Assembly: GCA_900766195.1 (NCBI GenBank)
Contig: CAAFUN010000172.1
Span: forward strand, 1-15,256
Direction: 5' to 3'
Source: an uncultured Bacteroides sp.
GTDB lineage: Bacteria > Bacteroidota > Bacteroidia > Bacteroidales > Bacteroidaceae
Length of the DNA: 15,256 nucleotides
Shown: piece after piece, positions 6,907-14,816 of the stretch
How positions within the stretch are numbered: position 1 is the stretch's first letter
Layout: each line of letters starts with the position of its first letter
Notes under the pieces: generated by a model
Told to the model about the DNA's origin: nothing
Databases searched by the model: none
The model's input: the letters and a program-made list of their open reading frames with translations, nothing else
Program-made: the position numbers and the translations under genes

Positions 6907-7881
6907 ATGGAATACAAAGATTACTATAAAATACTGGGTGTTGATAAGAAAGCCTCTCAGGATGAAATAAAGAAGGCATATCGCAAACTGGCGGTAAAAT
7001 ACCATCCGGACAAAAATCCCGGGAACAAGGAGGCAGAAGAAAAATTTAAGGAAATTGGTGAGGCTAATGAAGTATTGAGTGACCCGGAAAAAAGAAAACT
7101 ATACGACCAACTGGGCTCCAATTGGAAGCAATACCGGGATGCTGGCTATGACCCATCAACCGCTGGTGGAAGAGCAAGATATTCACAGGGTGCACCCGGG
7201 GGGCAATATTATTATGAGTTTGAAGGCGACCCTTCTGAGTTTTTTGGAGGTGGTAGCAGTGGTTTTTCTGACTTTTTTGAGTCTTTCTTTGGAAGAGGAA
7301 CCAGACAGGGGAAAGGATTCTCTGGTACCGGCGGGTTTTCCGGGTTCGGTGCAGATATACCCGGTAACGACCTGGCAGGAGAAATAACTATTTCTTTACA
7401 GGAAGCCTACACAGGTACCGAACGCATTATTGACCTTGGGGGTGAAAAGATTAAGCTGAAAATAAAACCTGGAGCTTACTCTGGATTAAAACTCCGCGCA
7501 AAAGGAAAAGGAGAGAAAGCCCGGGGAGGAAAGGCAGGCAACCTGTACATCACCATCAACGTGTCCCCTCACCCGGATTATGAGCGCAAAGGAAACGACT
7601 TGCATATGAACATGCCTGTGGATTTGTTTACAGCACTACTTGGTGGCAAAATGGAAATCCAAACCCTGTCAGGCAGAATAAACATGAAAATTCCTGAAGG
7701 TACTCAAAACGGCAAACAGTTCAGGCTTAAAGGAAAGGGTATGCCTGTATATGGTAAATCTTCGCATGGTGACTTATATGTTAAAATTCAGGTGAAGCTA
7801 CCGGATAAATTGACCCCGGAACAAAAAGAACTGGTTATGAAATTGAGAGACAGTGTTCAGAAAATAAATCGAGAAAGTTAG
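6907..7881 (+). CDS. DnaJ/CbpA-type co-chaperone (class B J-domain protein)
   Basis: This J-domain co-chaperone stimulates the DnaK ATPase and brings it substrates. DnaK is not encoded in the window. The 324 residues hold a J domain (about 5-70) with the essential HPD at 33-35, then a Gly/Phe-rich linker (about 82-155) and two beta-sheet substrate-binding domains (from about 158). They end with a C-terminal dimerisation segment LTPEQKELVMKLRD. There are no CxxCxGxG zinc repeats, so it is CbpA-like and not DnaJ proper, and its length is normal for CbpA. The start ATG follows a short A/T-rich leader, as in the other genes here. The FtsH remnant starts directly after its stop. A dedicated J protein beside Hsp20 and ClpB completes a disaggregation set. 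Confidence 0.93.
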   Translation: MEYKDYYKILGVDKKASQDEIKKAYRKLAVKYHPDKNPGNKEAEEKFKEIGEANEVLSDPEKRKLYDQLGSNWKQYRDAGYDPSTAGGRARYSQGAPGGQYYYEFEGDPSEFFGGGSSGFSDFFESFFGRGTRQGKGFSGTGGFSGFGADIPGNDLAGEITISLQEAYTGTERIIDLGGEKIKLKIKPGAYSGLKLRAKGKGEKARGGKAGNLYITINVSPHPDYERKGNDLHMNMPVDLFTALLGGKMEIQTLSGRINMKIPEGTQNGKQFRLKGKGMPVYGKSSHGDLYVKIQVKLPDKLTPEQKELVMKLRDSVQKINRES

Positions 7882-7882
7882 T

Positions 7883-8371
7883 ATTGTGCCCAGGGGAATA
7901 GGTGCACTCGGATATACTTTACAGATGCCGCTTGAAGACCGCTATCTGATGTCAAAATCAGAGTTGCTTGGTAAAATAAAGGGCTTACTTGGAGGCCGGG
8001 CCGCAGAGAAATTGATTTTTAAAGAAGTTTCAACAGGCGCATCCAATGACCTATAGCGGATAGCACAACTGGCCAGGAACATGATTGTTGTTTACGGCAT
8101 GAGCGAAAAGTTACCGAACATTTCATTGGTTAATAAATCAAACCCCGGCTTCCTGGGACAGGCATCAGGGTTGGAACGAAGGTCGGAACATGTGGAGATG
8201 CAGATTGATATGGAAGTAAGTCAAATAATAAATCAATGTTACGAAGATGCAAAAAAGCTTCTTTCCGAAAAGCATGACTTATTGGATAAAATGGCGAATA
8301 TTTTGTTGGAGCAGGAGGTTATAAACCATGAAGAAATAAAACAGATACTTGGTAAAAACTTAAAACAATGA
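7883..8371 (+). pseudogene. ftsH: FtsH C-terminal (M41 peptidase) remnant with an in-frame amber stop
   Basis: FtsH is a membrane AAA+ zinc protease. Immediately after the dnaJ stop the frame reads IVPRG...ALGYTLQMPLEDRYL, then LLGGRAAEKLIF and VSTGASNDL. After TAG (8054-8056) it continues RIAQLARNMIVVYGMSEKL and the helical C-terminus up to TGA at 8369-8371. This is the last third of the M41 peptidase domain. The transmembrane part, the AAA module and the HExxH zinc site are all missing, though the Asp of SNDL that serves as third zinc ligand is kept. CAG to TAG by one base explains the stop, because Gln fits the family there. The part 8081-8371 is still open for 96 codons. The remnant sits between dnaJ and trx, and FtsH genes also occur in some proteobacterial versions of the island. 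Confidence 0.85.
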
Positions 8372-8374
8372 GAT

Positions 8375-8674
8375 ATGAAAGGGATTTTTAACGAAATTAT
8401 TAAAAGTGAACAACCGGTTTTAGTGGACTTTTATGCCGACTGGTGTGGCCCTTGCAAGATGCAGGCTCCTATTCTTAAAGAAGTGTCTGCTGAAATCAAA
8501 GGCAAAGCACGGATTATAAAGATTGATGTTGATAAGAATACGGCAATAGCACAACAATATCGTGTGCAAGGCGTGCCAACGTTAATTTTATTTAAAAACG
8601 GGCAAATTATCTGGAGGCAATCCGGCGTGGCCTCTAAACCGCAATTAATTAATTTAATAAATCAAAATTTATAA
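8375..8674 (+). CDS. Thioredoxin
   Basis: This 99-residue thioredoxin reduces protein disulfides in the cytoplasm. The active site WCGPCK is at 23-28 within YADWCGPCKMQAPIL, and the cis-proline loop GVPTLILF follows. There is no signal peptide, and the length is slightly under the usual 105 or so. The start ATG is 3 bases after the FtsH remnant's stop, and the next gene, clpB, begins 13 bases after its end. It is therefore almost certainly co-transcribed with clpB. A thioredoxin gene (trxGI) is a standard member of the tLST, where it is taken to protect protein thiols under heat and oxidant stress. Confidence 0.95.
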   Translation: MKGIFNEIIKSEQPVLVDFYADWCGPCKMQAPILKEVSAEIKGKARIIKIDVDKNTAIAQQYRVQGVPTLILFKNGQIIWRQSGVASKPQLINLINQNL

Positions 8675-8687
8675 AAACCTAAAATAT

Positions 8688-11318
8688 ATGCAACTAGACA
8701 AGTTTACTATAAAATCACAGGAAGCCATTCAACGGGCACAGCAACTTGCAATGGAAAATGAGCATCAGGCTATAGAATGTGGACACATGCTTAAAGGTAT
8801 TATGGAGGTAGATGAAAATGTAATCCCCTTTATTTTTAAAAAGCTTTCAATAAATCATCAGCATGTAACTGCAGCTCTTGACGGTATTGTAACCGGGTAT
8901 GCTAAAGTAAGCGGAGGGCAACAGTACCTTAGCCACACGGCCAACGAGGCATTAACAAAAGCCCAAAGTGCTGCAAAAAGTATGAAAGATGATTATGTAT
9001 CGTTGGAACATATCATTATAGGACTGATGAAAGTAAACGACCCGGTTGCCAGTTTATTGAAAGACAGTGGGCTGAACGAAAAAGATTTAACTTCTGCCAT
9101 AAAAGAGTTACGAAAAGGAGGGCGTGTAACCAGTCATAGTGCTGAAGATACTTACAATTCATTATCAAAATACGCCATAAACCTGAACGAACGCGCACAG
9201 AGCGGTAAACTCGACCCTGTTATTGGCAGGGATGATGAAATACGAAGGGTGCTGCAAATACTTGCCCGCAGAAGTAAAAACAACCCCATTCTGGTAGGTG
9301 AACCGGGAGTTGGTAAAACAGCTATAGCTGAAGGGATAGCTTTTCGGATAGTTAATGAAGATGTACCCGAAGACCTGCTTTCCAAAGAGATATATGCGCT
9401 CGACATGGGAGCTCTGATAGCCGGAGCAAAATATAAAGGAGAATTTGAAGAACGGTTGAAAACGGTAGTAAAAGAAGTTACCGAATCAGATGGGCAGATT
9501 ATTCTTTTTATAGATGAAATACATACCTTGGTAGGTGCCGGTGGCGGAGGTGAAAGTGCTATGGATGCAGCCAACATCCTTAAGCCTGCATTAGCACGCG
9601 GAGAATTAAGGGCTATTGGTGCAACTACCCTCAATGAATTTCAAAAATACTTTGAAAAAGATAAAGCATTGGAAAGAAGGTTTCAGAAAGTGTTTATTGA
9701 CGAACCTACCGAAGAAGATTCTGTTTCAATTTTAAGGGGTATAAAGGAACGGTATGAAAATTATCACAAAATACGGATTAAGGATGAGGCTATTGTGGCA
9801 GCAGTGCAACTTTCCATTCGGTACATTTCCGACCGCTATTTGCCCGACAAAGCTATTGACCTGATTGACGAGGCCGCTGCTCACCTACGATTAGAGATGA
9901 AATCTAAACCCGAAGAAATTGACATACTCGACCGCAAAATTCAACAACTGGAAATAGAACGGGAAGCATTTAAACGCGAAAAAGATAAAGAAAGGGTAAA
10001 ACTCATTTCCATGCAACTTGCCGACCTTGAAGAGGAACGCAAGCAACTAATGGCCCTGTGGGAAGATGAAAAATCGGTAGTTACCAATATACAAAACATT
10101 AAACAGGCTATCGAAGACCTTAAGTATAAAGCAGAAAAAGCTGAGCGTGAAGGAGATTTAGGTAAGGTAGCAGAAATCAGGTATGGAGAACTTCCTAAAA
10201 GAGAAGAGCTATTAAAACAGGCGGTTGCAAAACTTCAGGAATATGAAAGGGATGGTAAAAGGTTGGTACGAGAAGAGGTAACCGCTGAAGATATTGCCGA
10301 GGTAATATCCCGATGGACAGGCATCCCGGTAAGCAAGATGCTGCAAAGCGAAAAACAAAAACTACTTCATATTGAGGAAGAACTGCATAGACGGGTCGTA
10401 GGCCAGGATGAAGCAATACATGCAGTGGCGGCAGCTATACGAAGAAGCCGTACTGGGCTGTCCGATGAAAACCGCCCCATTGGCTCGTTTTTGTTTCTCG
10501 GAACAACCGGGGTTGGAAAAACCGAACTTGCCAAAGCCCTGGCAGAGTACTTGTTCGATGATGAGAAACTAATGACTCGCATTGACATGAGTGAGTACCA
10601 AGAGCGACATGCTGTTTCAAGGCTGGTTGGAGCGCCTCCGGGCTACGTTGGTTACGACGAAGGCGGACAATTAACAGAAGCGGTAAGACGAAAACCCTAC
10701 TCTGTGGTTTTACTTGATGAAATAGAAAAAGCACATCCCGATACATTCAATATATTGTTACAGGTATTGGAAGATGGAAGACTAACTGATAATAAAGGGC
10801 GTATTGCCAATTTTAAAAATACAATTATTATCATGACTTCCAATTTAGGTTCTGATATTATTAGGGATAACTTTTCCGAAATTACAGAAAAAAATACCGA
10901 AGATATTATTGATAGAACAAGGAAGCAATTATTTGAATTGCTTAAAACAAGTATCAGACCGGAGTTTTTAAACCGTATTGATGAAGTTATTATGTTCCGT
11001 CCGCTGTCAAAAAACGATTTGGAAGGAATTATAAGAATTCAATTGGCACACCTGCAACAGGTATTATCAAAGCAAAATATAACTTTTTATGTAACAGATA
11101 ACTGCTTAGACTACCTGCAAAAAGAAGGTTTTGATGCACAATTTGGGGCCCGGCCTCTAAAAAGGCTGATACAGCGCAAAATCCTGGATGAACTATCGGT
11201 TGCCATGCTCGAGGACATGGTAAACCCCGATTCACATATTGTGATTGATGCTATTGATAATAAAATTGTATTCCGGGAGCCCGAAAATGAAAACGAAAAA
11301 CTAAGTTTTGAAGCTTAA
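8688..11318 (+). CDS. clpB: ClpB protein disaggregase (AAA+ Hsp100)
   Basis: ClpB is a hexameric ATPase that threads and dissolves protein aggregates with DnaK/DnaJ and Hsp20. The 876 residues give the full class I layout. The N domain is at 1-145. AAA-1 has Walker A GEPGVGKT (204-211), the pore tyrosine in KYKGEFEER (248-256) and Walker B LFIDE (273-277). The coiled-coil M domain is at about 405-530. AAA-2 has Walker A GTTGVGKT (605-612), the pore loop GYVGYDEGG (652-660) and Walker B VLLDE (674-678). Sensor and arginine-finger regions follow, including RPEFLNRIDEVI. The long M domain and the absence of an N-terminal extension separate it from ClpG/ClpK, the stand-alone disaggregase that defines the proteobacterial tLST. 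The chromosome probably has its own clpB, so this would be an extra copy. Confidence 0.95.
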   Translation: MQLDKFTIKSQEAIQRAQQLAMENEHQAIECGHMLKGIMEVDENVIPFIFKKLSINHQHVTAALDGIVTGYAKVSGGQQYLSHTANEALTKAQSAAKSMKDDYVSLEHIIIGLMKVNDPVASLLKDSGLNEKDLTSAIKELRKGGRVTSHSAEDTYNSLSKYAINLNERAQSGKLDPVIGRDDEIRRVLQILARRSKNNPILVGEPGVGKTAIAEGIAFRIVNEDVPEDLLSKEIYALDMGALIAGAKYKGEFEERLKTVVKEVTESDGQIILFIDEIHTLVGAGGGGESAMDAANILKPALARGELRAIGATTLNEFQKYFEKDKALERRFQKVFIDEPTEEDSVSILRGIKERYENYHKIRIKDEAIVAAVQLSIRYISDRYLPDKAIDLIDEAAAHLRLEMKSKPEEIDILDRKIQQLEIEREAFKREKDKERVKLISMQLADLEEERKQLMALWEDEKSVVTNIQNIKQAIEDLKYKAEKAEREGDLGKVAEIRYGELPKREELLKQAVAKLQEYERDGKRLVREEVTAEDIAEVISRWTGIPVSKMLQSEKQKLLHIEEELHRRVVGQDEAIHAVAAAIRRSRTGLSDENRPIGSFLFLGTTGVGKTELAKALAEYLFDDEKLMTRIDMSEYQERHAVSRLVGAPPGYVGYDEGGQLTEAVRRKPYSVVLLDEIEKAHPDTFNILLQVLEDGRLTDNKGRIANFKNTIIIMTSNLGSDIIRDNFSEITEKNTEDIIDRTRKQLFELLKTSIRPEFLNRIDEVIMFRPLSKNDLEGIIRIQLAHLQQVLSKQNITFYVTDNCLDYLQKEGFDAQFGARPLKRLIQRKILDELSVAMLEDMVNPDSHIVIDAIDNKIVFREPENENEKLSFEA

Positions 11319-11385
11319 TATAATCTGATTTAACCATTTTTAGTAATGCAGGCAAATATTTTGATGAACCTTAAAATGAAATAAG

Positions 11386-12384
11386 ATGAAAACAACAATC
11401 CATAACAAACATTTATTGACAGATAGCAACTTGGCAAGTCAGTTTGGAGAGGTCATAAAAAATCATAATAAATGGTTTGACCGCATGAATGTTCTTCTTA
11501 ATTCCAATAAACTGGATGCTTATTTAACAGAAACCAATAATGGGATAAAAGCAACTTTTTATTTAAAACAAGGAGATAACCAGGTTTTTGCAAAAGCTGA
11601 AGGCACTGAACCGGCGATCTTAGCTGAACAAATAATGACCCGGCTTAAATCCAGGTTTTTAAGGCAATTTATAGCTTCACAAAAAAAAGTAAGACTTAAC
11701 GTAGCAAGCAAGCATTTATCCCAACTTAATAAGCTAAGAAACGAAGAGGATAAAGAACACTTTAACTTCCTTATAAAACAAGTTTTGCCTGCTATCCGCG
11801 GGTTTGTAGCCAGGTATCTTTCGTATAGCAAAACAAAAGTTGCCAGCGGGTTTACAATTGATGATTTGGTGGATGAGATATACCTTGCTCTTTATGAAAG
11901 ATTTGAAGAACGACCTAAAAATGACAAAGAGTTCTCCCCATGGAGTTTTCAAATTGCCCGCGAAACTTTGGAAAGTTTTATGGAAAAGCATTACCCAAAA
12001 AACGCACATATTTCGTTCGATAAGCTGGCTGAAGAAGAAATTTTAAGCATGGTAGAAAAATTTACCGCTGATGCAGACGGAGAACTTATCATGCAGGAAG
12101 ATTTGGATGATATTTCTTACGAGAACAAAAAATTAGGTAATGAGATTCTCAACAACGATGCGCTAATTGAACTCCCGGCCGATATTGAAATAGAACCCGT
12201 TGTAAACGAGGTTTTGGCTAATGTTGATGAAAATGCTAAACGGGCTTTTGAACTGTTCTGGCTACATGAAATGACTGCTAATCAGATTGCAAAGTCGATG
12301 CGTATGCAAATTGAAGCTGTCGAAAATATCATTGATGATATCACATTCAGTATTGTATCAAAACTAAAAAATAAAAATGTATGA
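11386..12384 (+). CDS. HPF/RaiA-like ribosome hibernation domain fused to a sigma-70-like factor
   Basis: The 332 residues split into two parts. Residues about 10-103 resemble the ribosome hibernation factor HPF/RaiA: NKWFDRMNVLL lines up with the YFDRIN segment of HPF, and ATFYLKQ...VFAKAEG (57-73) with its ATLHV...HASAEG strands. The Lys/Arg-rich helix SRFLRQFIASQKKVR (89-103) follows. Residues about 128-205 look like sigma region 2 (FTIDDLVDEIYLALYERFEE at 156-175, then FSPWSFQIAR). Residues about 275-328 look like region 4, with a helix-turn-helix ELFWLHEMTANQIAKSMRM. HPF alone is about 95-180 residues and ECF sigma factors about 170-200, so 332 fits a fusion. The gene sits 67 bases after clpB and overlaps the next gene by 4 bases. 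I infer a stress factor linking ribosome silencing and transcription. The sigma half may not be active. Confidence 0.72.
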   Translation: MKTTIHNKHLLTDSNLASQFGEVIKNHNKWFDRMNVLLNSNKLDAYLTETNNGIKATFYLKQGDNQVFAKAEGTEPAILAEQIMTRLKSRFLRQFIASQKKVRLNVASKHLSQLNKLRNEEDKEHFNFLIKQVLPAIRGFVARYLSYSKTKVASGFTIDDLVDEIYLALYERFEERPKNDKEFSPWSFQIARETLESFMEKHYPKNAHISFDKLAEEEILSMVEKFTADADGELIMQEDLDDISYENKKLGNEILNNDALIELPADIEIEPVVNEVLANVDENAKRAFELFWLHEMTANQIAKSMRMQIEAVENIIDDITFSIVSKLKNKNV

Positions 12385-12740
12385 AAAAGATAGAAACAAT
12401 AGTTCCGTACAACCAAAATGTGCCATTGCATATTGGGGCTTTTATTGAAGCCATAGAACAATTGGAAATGCACTTCAATGCTGCATCCATGGAACATTTT
12501 TTCGAATCAGATAAGGAGTTGGGGATGGCTATTAAACGGGCAATGGCTATTTGCAGGAATTTAGGGTTTCCGCTTGAGCAGCACTTCGGCAAAAGGTATG
12601 TTTCTAACAGCGATTTGCATACCTTAAAGATTGACTGGCAAATGTCTAAAACGGCGTATTTCCTAACCATGATTAATGGCAACCCAGACAATCCTTTAGT
12701 TGGCCGTTTTCAATGGGAATTGTTAAAAAAAATGGTCTGA
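12381..12740 (+). CDS. Small protein of unknown function, translationally coupled to the HPF-sigma gene
   Basis: Its ATG overlaps the stop of the HPF-sigma gene as ATGA, so the two are very probably made together. The 119 residues are soluble-looking, with no signal peptide or membrane segment. The N-terminal half has acidic and hydrophobic helices (IGAFIEAIEQLEMHF). The C-terminal half contains IDWQMSKTAYFLTMINGNP (about 84-102) followed by DNPLVGRFQ. That last stretch faintly recalls the W-x-x-S-K-x-A-x-x-L-x-x-x-x-N-G-x-P pattern of DinD and phage antirepressor-like proteins, but this is not firm enough for a name. By position it could bind and control the sigma-like partner; that is inference only. 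Confidence 0.7.
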   Translation: MKKIETIVPYNQNVPLHIGAFIEAIEQLEMHFNAASMEHFFESDKELGMAIKRAMAICRNLGFPLEQHFGKRYVSNSDLHTLKIDWQMSKTAYFLTMINGNPDNPLVGRFQWELLKKMV

Positions 12741-12793
12741 TTTATTTCTTAATGAAACCCTTATGCACTGCCGTCCACAACAAGGACATGAAC

Positions 12794-12809
12794 CGAGCTT
12801 GCGAGCTCG
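12794..12809. repeat. Short inverted repeat in the clp/hdeD intergenic region
   Basis: CGAGCT (12794-12799) and AGCTCG (12804-12809) form a 6-bp stem with a TGCG loop inside the 216-base gap 12741-12956. No T run follows on either strand, so it is not a clear terminator. The rest of the gap holds only short open frames and A/T-rich DNA before hdeD, and I see no convincing promoter in it. Confidence 0.35.
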
Positions 12810-12956
12810 CCAAAGGCATAAAAAAGAGGATTCCACGGAAGTAGAAGTGCTAAAGTCAATTTTCACAATTATAAGTGTTTAAAAAGCAGATGTCTAATTA
12901 AAAATATATTCGAGGGAATAAATAGTTTCAAACTTTTAAACTAAAAAACAATAAAA

Positions 12957-13592
12957 ATGACAACAATTAGTAATGAAGTTCAAGACGAACAAAAGGGAAT
13001 AAAAAGTATTTCCTCAAACTGGTGGGCTTTCATCATTAAAGGCTTCCTTGCGCTAATATTCTCTGTGTTGGCTTTTATTATGCCGGTTACAGCCATACTT
13101 GCCCTGGCAATTGTTTTTGGTGCATTTGCCTTAGCTGATGGTATTTTTGGCATTATTGCATCGGTTCGGAAAATCAGGAAGGGAAAGCGGTGGGGATGGC
13201 TTATTTTTAGCGCTATTATTAGTATACTGGCAGGTATTGCTGTTATTGTTTCTCCACTTATTGCCACTGTTGTAATTGCCAGCTTTTTATGGGCCAGCAT
13301 TAGTTTTTGGTCAATATTCGTTGGCATATCAGAAATAATAACAGCCCTTCGGCTTCGCAAAGAAATCAAAGGAGAATTGTGGATGATATTTAGCGGATTA
13401 TTCTCAGTTATATTGGGAGCTATCATCCTCTGGATGTTTATAACCCAACCTGAAGATGTATTGTTGGCTTCGGGTTGGTTGCTTGGAATTAATGCGTTTC
13501 TATCGGCAATGACTTATTTCTTTTTGGGTTTTAAATTAAAAAAACATCATAAAATGGTGCAAAAACAAAACTTTGGTAACTTTAACTTTTAA
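12957..13592 (+). CDS. hdeD: HdeD family acid-resistance membrane protein (DUF308)
   Basis: HdeD is an inner-membrane protein linked to acid resistance at high cell density in Escherichia coli, and it is a regular member of tLST. The 211 residues begin with a short soluble N-terminus ending in WWAFIIKGFLALIFSVLAF. Six hydrophobic helices follow in three hairpins (about 22-66, 79-126 and 137-193), with positive loops such as RKIRKGKRWGW between them. The length equals the family norm of about 190-215. The gene follows a 216-base gap, so it probably starts a new transcript. Only 5 bases separate its stop from the kefB-like gene. It probably acts in envelope or proton stress, but its mechanism is unknown. 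Confidence 0.9.
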   Translation: MTTISNEVQDEQKGIKSISSNWWAFIIKGFLALIFSVLAFIMPVTAILALAIVFGAFALADGIFGIIASVRKIRKGKRWGWLIFSAIISILAGIAVIVSPLIATVVIASFLWASISFWSIFVGISEIITALRLRKEIKGELWMIFSGLFSVILGAIILWMFITQPEDVLLASGWLLGINAFLSAMTYFFLGFKLKKHHKMVQKQNFGNFNF

Positions 13593-13597
13593 TTGAA

Positions 13598-14767
13598 ATG
13601 AATCATGGATTGTTAAACGGACTGTTTATAGTATCGCTTACGATATTATTTTTAGCACTTTTATTAAAAAGGGCGAAACAACCTTATTTTATTGCCTATA
13701 TCATAGCGGGAATCATTCTGGGGCCTGAGGTGTTCGGGGTTATTTCAAATTCATCAACGATTAACGAAATTGGAGAACTTGGTGTAATATTACTCATGTT
13801 TTTTATCGGAGCAGAAATTAACCTGCCCGACTTTTCTAAAAGTTTTAAAAAACCATTACTGGGTACAGTATCGCAATTGCTACTCAGTTTTGCTTTCATG
13901 GTTATAACAGGTCAAATTTTAAATTGGTCCTGGCAGGTAATTATACTTTTGAGTTTTGTCATCAGTTTAAGTAGTTCTGCCATTATTTTTCAATATTTAT
14001 CAAACACTGGGCAAATTAAAAGTAAAATAGGGCTGTTAACATCCGGAGTATTAATCATGCAAGATATACTCATCGTACCAATGATGCTTACCTTAAACTT
14101 TATGGCCAAAGGTAAATTGGAAACCATTGAGTTAGTAAGAACAGTATTTGGCGGTCTGGCCATATTGATTTTTATGCATTTCGCCATTCGCAAAAAAATA
14201 ATAAAAATTCCATTATGGCATGATTTGATACGAGACCACGACTTGCAAGTATTTTTGGGTTTTGTTTTGTGTTTTGGAATGGCACAGGTAAGTCATTGGT
14301 TTGGGTTATCGGCTGCTTTGGGGGCGCTTTTGGCAGGTATATTGGTCGGACAGGATAAGTCCACCCAATGGTTAGACCATGCCCTGGTCCCTTTTCGTGT
14401 TTTCTTTTTAGCCTTTTTCTTTTTAGCAGTTGGTTTGCAACTTAACCTACACTTCGCATACCAAAACATTGGTGTTATATCGTTAATCACCCTTGCAGTT
14501 ATGGTTATTAATAGTTTAATAAATGCCATGATATTTAAAGGCATGGGCAGTACATGGCATGATAGTATATATGCCGGAGCTTTGTTATCTCAGATTGGCG
14601 AATTTAGTTTTGTTCTTGTTAGTGCGGCTGCTTCCATGGGGGTAATAGGCGATTATAGTTATCAAATGACCTTAGCTGTAATAACTGTTACCATGATGAT
14701 AACTTCTGTTTGGATAGAGATAATACAAAATTTCATTTATAAGCTCCCTAAATTATCTCATAACTAA
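13598..14767 (+). CDS. KefB-type cation/proton antiporter, membrane domain only (CPA2 family)
   Basis: This is a monovalent cation:proton antiporter of the CPA2 (KefB/KefC) family. The 389 residues cover the whole Na/H-exchanger membrane domain with about 11-13 hydrophobic helices. Family landmarks are the N-terminal ILGPEVFG (40-47), FFIGAEINLPDF (68-79), SLSSSAIIFQYL (123-134), the transport-site QD at 155-156, GALLAGILVGQDK, and LLSQIGEFSFVL near the C-terminus. The cytosolic TrkA-N/RCK domain of true KefB (about 600 residues) is absent; the protein ends soon after the last helix with its own stop, so nucleotide or glutathione gating is unlikely. It is coupled to hdeD with a 5-base gap. 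The kefB gene of tLST occupies the same relative place, after hdeD and trx. Confidence 0.9.
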   Translation: MNHGLLNGLFIVSLTILFLALLLKRAKQPYFIAYIIAGIILGPEVFGVISNSSTINEIGELGVILLMFFIGAEINLPDFSKSFKKPLLGTVSQLLLSFAFMVITGQILNWSWQVIILLSFVISLSSSAIIFQYLSNTGQIKSKIGLLTSGVLIMQDILIVPMMLTLNFMAKGKLETIELVRTVFGGLAILIFMHFAIRKKIIKIPLWHDLIRDHDLQVFLGFVLCFGMAQVSHWFGLSAALGALLAGILVGQDKSTQWLDHALVPFRVFFLAFFFLAVGLQLNLHFAYQNIGVISLITLAVMVINSLINAMIFKGMGSTWHDSIYAGALLSQIGEFSFVLVSAAASMGVIGDYSYQMTLAVITVTMMITSVWIEIIQNFIYKLPKLSHN

Positions 14768-14778
14768 ATTATCTGATG

Positions 14779-14795
14779 TAAATGGATTCCATTTA
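14779..14795. repeat. Short inverted repeat between kefB-like and mscS-like genes
   Basis: TAAATGG (14779-14785) pairs with CCATTTA (14789-14795) over 7 bases with an ATT loop. It lies in the 49-base gap and is not followed by a T run. It may be a weak transcript-end or operator structure; nothing more can be said. Confidence 0.3.
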
Positions 14796-14816
14796 AACCC
14801 AGACTTTTTCAATTCC

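Noticed and set aside
7079..7387. 102-codon plus-strand open frame
   Set aside because: It is an out-of-frame shadow in the Gly/Phe-rich part of dnaJ.
5692..8056. Stop-codon recoding as explanation for the in-frame TAA and TAG
   Set aside because: The large intact genes use TAA and TAG normally as terminal stops, and two different stops are involved; point mutation or error is simpler.
9152..9634. 160-codon minus-strand open frame
   Set aside because: It lies wholly inside clpB, antisense to conserved AAA-1 motifs, and its Ser/Pro/Leu-rich composition is that of a shadow frame.
8688..11318. Assignment as ClpG/ClpK, the tLST marker disaggregase
   Set aside because: The N-terminal extension is absent and the full-length coiled-coil M domain is present, so ClpB fits better.
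12980..13426. 148-codon minus-strand open frame
   Set aside because: It is antisense to hdeD and reflects the codons of its membrane helices; there is no independent coding sign.
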